Shown here: piece after piece, positions 59,535-64,000 of the stretch | How the letters are laid out: each line of letters opens with the position of its first letter | How positions within the stretch are numbered: position 1 is the first letter of the stretch | Assembly (NCBI GenBank): GCA_949318235.1 | Contig: OX439130.1 | Coordinates: 41,224,540 to 41,288,539, forward strand | Source: Ecdyonurus torrentis | Lineage: Eukaryota; Arthropoda; Insecta; Ephemeroptera; Heptageniidae | Length of the DNA: 64,000 nt | Direction of reading: 5' to 3' | Position numbers and translations under genes: made by a program | Notes under the pieces: generated by a model | The model's input: the letters and a program-made list of their open reading frames with translations, nothing else | What the model was told of the DNA's origin: nothing | Databases searched by the model: none

Positions 59535-61181
59535 GTAAGTCCATATCAAGTTTTATTGATAATGCGCTTTTTTTAATTGCTTTTCTTAAGACCTAAAGAA
59601 TCTTCATTTCTAGATATTTGATTTATGAATATTTAGCTATATGAAAATAATTTTTGTGCTTATATAGACTTTTTTTTTGTCTCCTTCTAATTCAAATATT
59701 TTTATTGTTTTAAGAATAGAATATGAATAGAATAGAAATTAAATCGTTTAAGGTAAAATACACAAATAAAATAAAATTTAAATGTGTTTTCATAAGGTGT
59801 ATAAGCTATTTTGCTTTTACACTAAATTTTAAAACAGTAAATTAAAAATTTCTAAAGTTACTCAGAAATCATAAAAAGAATAATAGCAAGGAAAGAAAAG
59901 CTTGCATGCATGCTGCTGCATTCAAAAAGAAACTCTCGTATTAAAAAAATATAGTATTCATTTGGAGAACTGTAAAGCTTTGATTCAGTAATTATGGATA
60001 CTTCGAATTACACACTTCAGTATAGTGTATAGTCCAATCTATCTCATAATGGTTTTATTTTTGTTCATAGAACATATCATTACTGCAATTATTATATATC
60101 AGAAAAGTAGGAGGTAAAAATCTGTGAATTATAGATGAAAATGAAAGTATACAGTAATTTGGAATTATACTATATAGACTTTTTTTTTTGTAGATTAAGA
60201 ATTGAGTGTCTCATAATTATATATAAGAGTAATGAATACGGAACTGTAAGCTTTAAGTATGATCTAATTATATTTGAAATGAAATTTCATCAAATTTTAA
60301 TCTCTGTCCCTAACAATTTCTCATAATTTTTCTTCTTTAATTGTAGTGCAATTATATAATAATTTCGGGAAATGAATTATTGCCAATGTGTATTATTTAC
60401 TGGAATTTTGATTTTATACTCACAATTTTTAAATTTTACAAATTTATTTCGGATTTTAAATTAAATCAGGAAATTAATTGAAAATATGATATGATAAACC
60501 ATAAAGTTATATATTATAATATATTGCAATATATAAATTATAACATAAAATTCAATTACATGTAGAACTACTTTTTTAATATATTTCTAAATCCATAAAT
60601 ATTTCCAATAACAACAAACTATAAATTCTAATGTATATATTAATAAAATATTATTTCAAATACACAACATATTATATTAAAAACTATGAATTAATATATA
60701 CATACAATATTTATTTCCTATTAAATCAGTTTGCCAATATGTATTACGTGAATATTGACATGATACTTTTTGGTTATAACATATAAACATAATAAGATTG
60801 ATGGTGCTAAAGTTGGCTGTTAGTTACACTGACGTTGGGTGTGGTACAAAACACTTCAACCTTGAGTCTTATTATACTTGATCTCTCCTCCCTCACCTTT
60901 TTGCTTTACTTCAATATATTATGGTGTGTGTGTGTCTACTATAATACTATTTTGCCTCGAGACAATTAATGAGATAACAACGAAAGAAAAAAAAAATGTA
61001 TATAATATTCAACTATAATGCTGACTTTGGTATTATTATATCCGTGTCGTCGGTAGCAAAACGGATCAAGCTTCAATGTATCAGCCCTTGAAACTTGTTT
61101 TTTATATAATATGATTTTATTTATTACATTTTATATTATTATTAATTTCATCTTTTTAATATCTAGACACTTGTGTCTTAA

Positions 61182-61304
<123 letters not shown>

Positions 61305-61548
61305 AAGGCAAAAGAAGAAAATATATTTTCACGATTTGAGGTTAAAATACATTTGTAACATATAAAAAAAACTTATTTTCTGGAATTTTCTTAATAAAAA
61401 AACTTGCGTATGTACGATGCGTACGATTAATATATTATAATACCTTATCAGACGTTATGTTACAACCCATTATAGACAACTTTAATTTTAAGATGAAATT
61501 CGTGTTGGATTGTGGAAACTATTGACCATATTATATAATAAATACTCA

Positions 61549-61682
61549 CCTCAAAAAGCCTGAGTTACCTGCCGTTCGACCTTTTACGGTATCGCCCAGC
61601 CGCCTCCCTTTGAAATGCGTGCGAGAAATGGGCGATACATTAGTGGTAAAACTATAAATCGACTGAGGTTTTTTGAGTCTAG
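61549..61682. mobile_element. Possible small MITE
   Basis: Ends CACCTCAAAAAGCCTGAG and CTGAGGTTTTTTGAGTC are imperfect inverted copies. Inside, GGTATCGCCCA and TGGGCGATAC also pair. The patch is clearly richer in GC than its surroundings. Confidence 0.4.
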
Positions 61683-64000
61683 TATATCTGTGTAACAACT
61701 CCATCAACAATAAATTGAAATATTTAACTGTTACAATTATTGTTACATCAGGAAATAATTTGATCTTCTTTATATTGAGTCATTATACAATAGTAACTAT
61801 ATAACTAGAACCATGCAACGTAAGCCCAGTCATGAAAATGAATCTTTTTGAAAACAAACGACTCAACACTATATCGTAATTTCCAGAAAGCATAAATTTT
61901 AAAGAAAGCTCCATAAATTTTAAAAGATGCTTCCTTATTCATGATTTTTGCTTGTACTTAATCTGTTTTTCGTTTTATTAAATAACCGGAAGGTATAGTT
62001 TTATTTATTTTTATAACAGGAAGATAAAAATGCATTATGCAAATTAGGAAATTTATGAAAAGAAATATATATAAATTAAAAAAAAATCATGCTTACATAT
62101 TAAAACTATAAAATTTAAGAAAGTTTAATATTTATGAAAAGAACTATATTCTTAAATATATTTACGACCAAATAATTTTAGTTATAGTATAAAAAATAAT
62201 ATTACTTTCTTCCTAGTTTTTGCAAATTTATATTTTGATACAAAATTATTACACACGTTTGTGCTATTTAATCAGTAGTTTACAATTTAAATAATACATA
62301 ATTTAAAATTATTATGTGAAACAGAACATAATGAGGTAAAATATATACTTCCAAGGCAAAACAAGAATACTAAATAAATAAAAAATATATATATAAAAAC
62401 GACGCTCTTTGAATGAAAAAATATTACGACAAAAAAAAATGTCCATCACATCAAAGTACATTGAGAAACAAAAATAAAAAACATTGTTTTTTTATTTGAC
62501 CTAATAAAATTTACACCTACAAAATTACCCAACATATTATGCATTACATTTAAAAAAAAAATAAATAAATAAAGGACGACATAAAAAAGCAATAGGAGGT
62601 ATACATTTATATACGATGTTATAATATATGTTAAAATTAGTTTTAAATAATAATAAAAATACTCTCCTTGAATTGAAAATTTTTTTATACAAGTCATCAT
62701 TTCTAGAGTGAAAGTTTTTTATTTTAGCAAAAGTTGCGGGAGGCTGACTGACTTTAAGTAAGTGAAATCTTCTGCTTAAAAACCTGTATGTATATGTATG
62801 TCTCTTATTTGTATTACATATGACGAGAGCTTAAATTTTTACGCACATGCTGACTATATTATATCCGCTCCCATAGGTCACTGTTCTTTACCTTTTTTTT
62901 TTTTTTTAATCAATAGGTCACGGACACGGAATCAATAACAATAACAAACAGTGTGATTATTAATTGGTCTCCTTTCTCTTTACCATATATCTCAAGTGCA
63001 CGTGAGAATGAATTTATTCTAAATATTAATACAATATATAGAAAGCAATGTAAACATGAAAATCAAACAAAGAACAAAAAATATATAAAATTAAGTTTCG
63101 TAATATAAAGTGATTCAATTATTTGCCCTAAAGGTTTAATTTAATTCTGAGATTAAATTTGATGAATATAAACTTTTTTGTGTACTTTTATACATTATCT
63201 TACTTTCATATGTTGCATTCTATGGCATGATACAGAATATTTTATTTATTTTCATGTGTAGTCTTGATAAATGTATAAATAATTGTGTGTATTTTTCTGT
63301 AAAATAAAATTATATATATTGACTTGAGATATAATTGAAAGTTAAATAAATATAGTATTTACAAGTTTTAAAAATTATTCAATGGAACAATTTCCTGCGA
63401 AAATAATGCATATGTATCAATTATTTGGGGATCGCACATTGCAAAATTTTATAAATTTATACATAATAAGAAAATGGAAAATATGAAAGTTTATACTTAA
63501 GTAAAATATGGTTTTTGAAAGTATAAATCATAGGGTGGTTTAAAAATTCTCTCAATAATTACATTGCATACAACTTCATTTCTTTAAAAAAAAAAAAAAC
63601 TCATTCAAAATAATTTCCTGTTTTGAACATTTAAATGAAAGAAAAATTGTTTGATATTTGTCTCAATATTTCACCTGAATTACAGTAGTAAAGCTATTAT
63701 ACTTTGTTAATGTCTAGTTAAAGAAAAAGTAATGAGGTTGAATTAGTATTGATTGTATTTACATCTAACGTGGTTACAAACTTGCTACAAATACACATGG
63801 CATAAAAAAACCTGTTTATGATATAAATACTTTTTTTTTCTTTAATGTTATAACCAATCATTGAACCTCAATAATGTGTCTCCAGTAACAAGTATCACGT
63901 CACTTTTCTTATTATGTAACGATTTATTCTTTTCAAGTATAAATCAAGTAAGACTATGAATACTTTGTCATCATATTAATATTAAATTGCATTTATTTAT

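Noticed and set aside
62721..62757. Possible second exon of the secreted-protein gene (TTTTAG acceptor, GTAAGT donor)
   Set aside because: The first exon ends in phase 0, and in that phase this segment hits TGA within eight codons.

Overview
The window is AT-rich eukaryotic nuclear DNA, most likely from an arthropod; I cannot place it further. The signs are GT-AG introns, a large scatter of (GA)n, (TA)n and poly-T tracts, short palindromic transposons, LINE-like tails and animal protein families. I can support four genes. Three are spliced and one is intronless. Positions 139-28244 (minus strand) hold twelve in-phase coding exons of one very large ubiquitin-ligase gene. They encode 2279 residues, and the gene runs off the left edge. 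In order the protein has a CYLD-like CAP-Gly domain, a long disordered region with proline-rich KRAP-like motifs, an NZF zinc finger, and then a HOIL-1/RBCK1-type module: LTM-like helix, ubiquitin-like domain, second NZF, RING1 and IBR. RING2 and the catalytic cysteine lie outside the window. Introns are 16.2 kb and 2.5 kb near the 5' end and short elsewhere. Positions 34418-40626 (minus) hold a complete seven-exon gene of 438 residues for an RNF13/RNF167-type PA-TM-RING ligase of endosomal membranes. One intron carries a Penelope-like retroelement remnant with inverted terminal copies and a 13-bp target duplication. Positions 45783-50777 (plus) hold an intronless gene of about 5 kb for a predicted secreted or luminal P-loop GTPase. 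It has an AIG1-like G domain, a helical region, a collagen-like Gly-rich segment, a four-cysteine patch and a long coiled-coil tail with one hydrophobic segment. In this copy the reading frame shifts twice, about 280 bases apart, and is restored. It is the least familiar locus here. At 59433 (plus) the signal-peptide exon of another secreted protein begins; the rest lies beyond the right edge or in exons I could not find. Non-coding stretches hold identifiable mobile-element remnants: a pogo/Tigger-type element with TA duplication (41361-42770), palindromic MITEs, TTAA-flanked MITE-like elements, a tRNA-derived SINE, a two-copy dispersed repeat, and several (ATT)n-ended LINE-like tails. Apart from the two neighbouring ubiquitin-ligase genes, nothing suggests that the genes work as a functional cluster.
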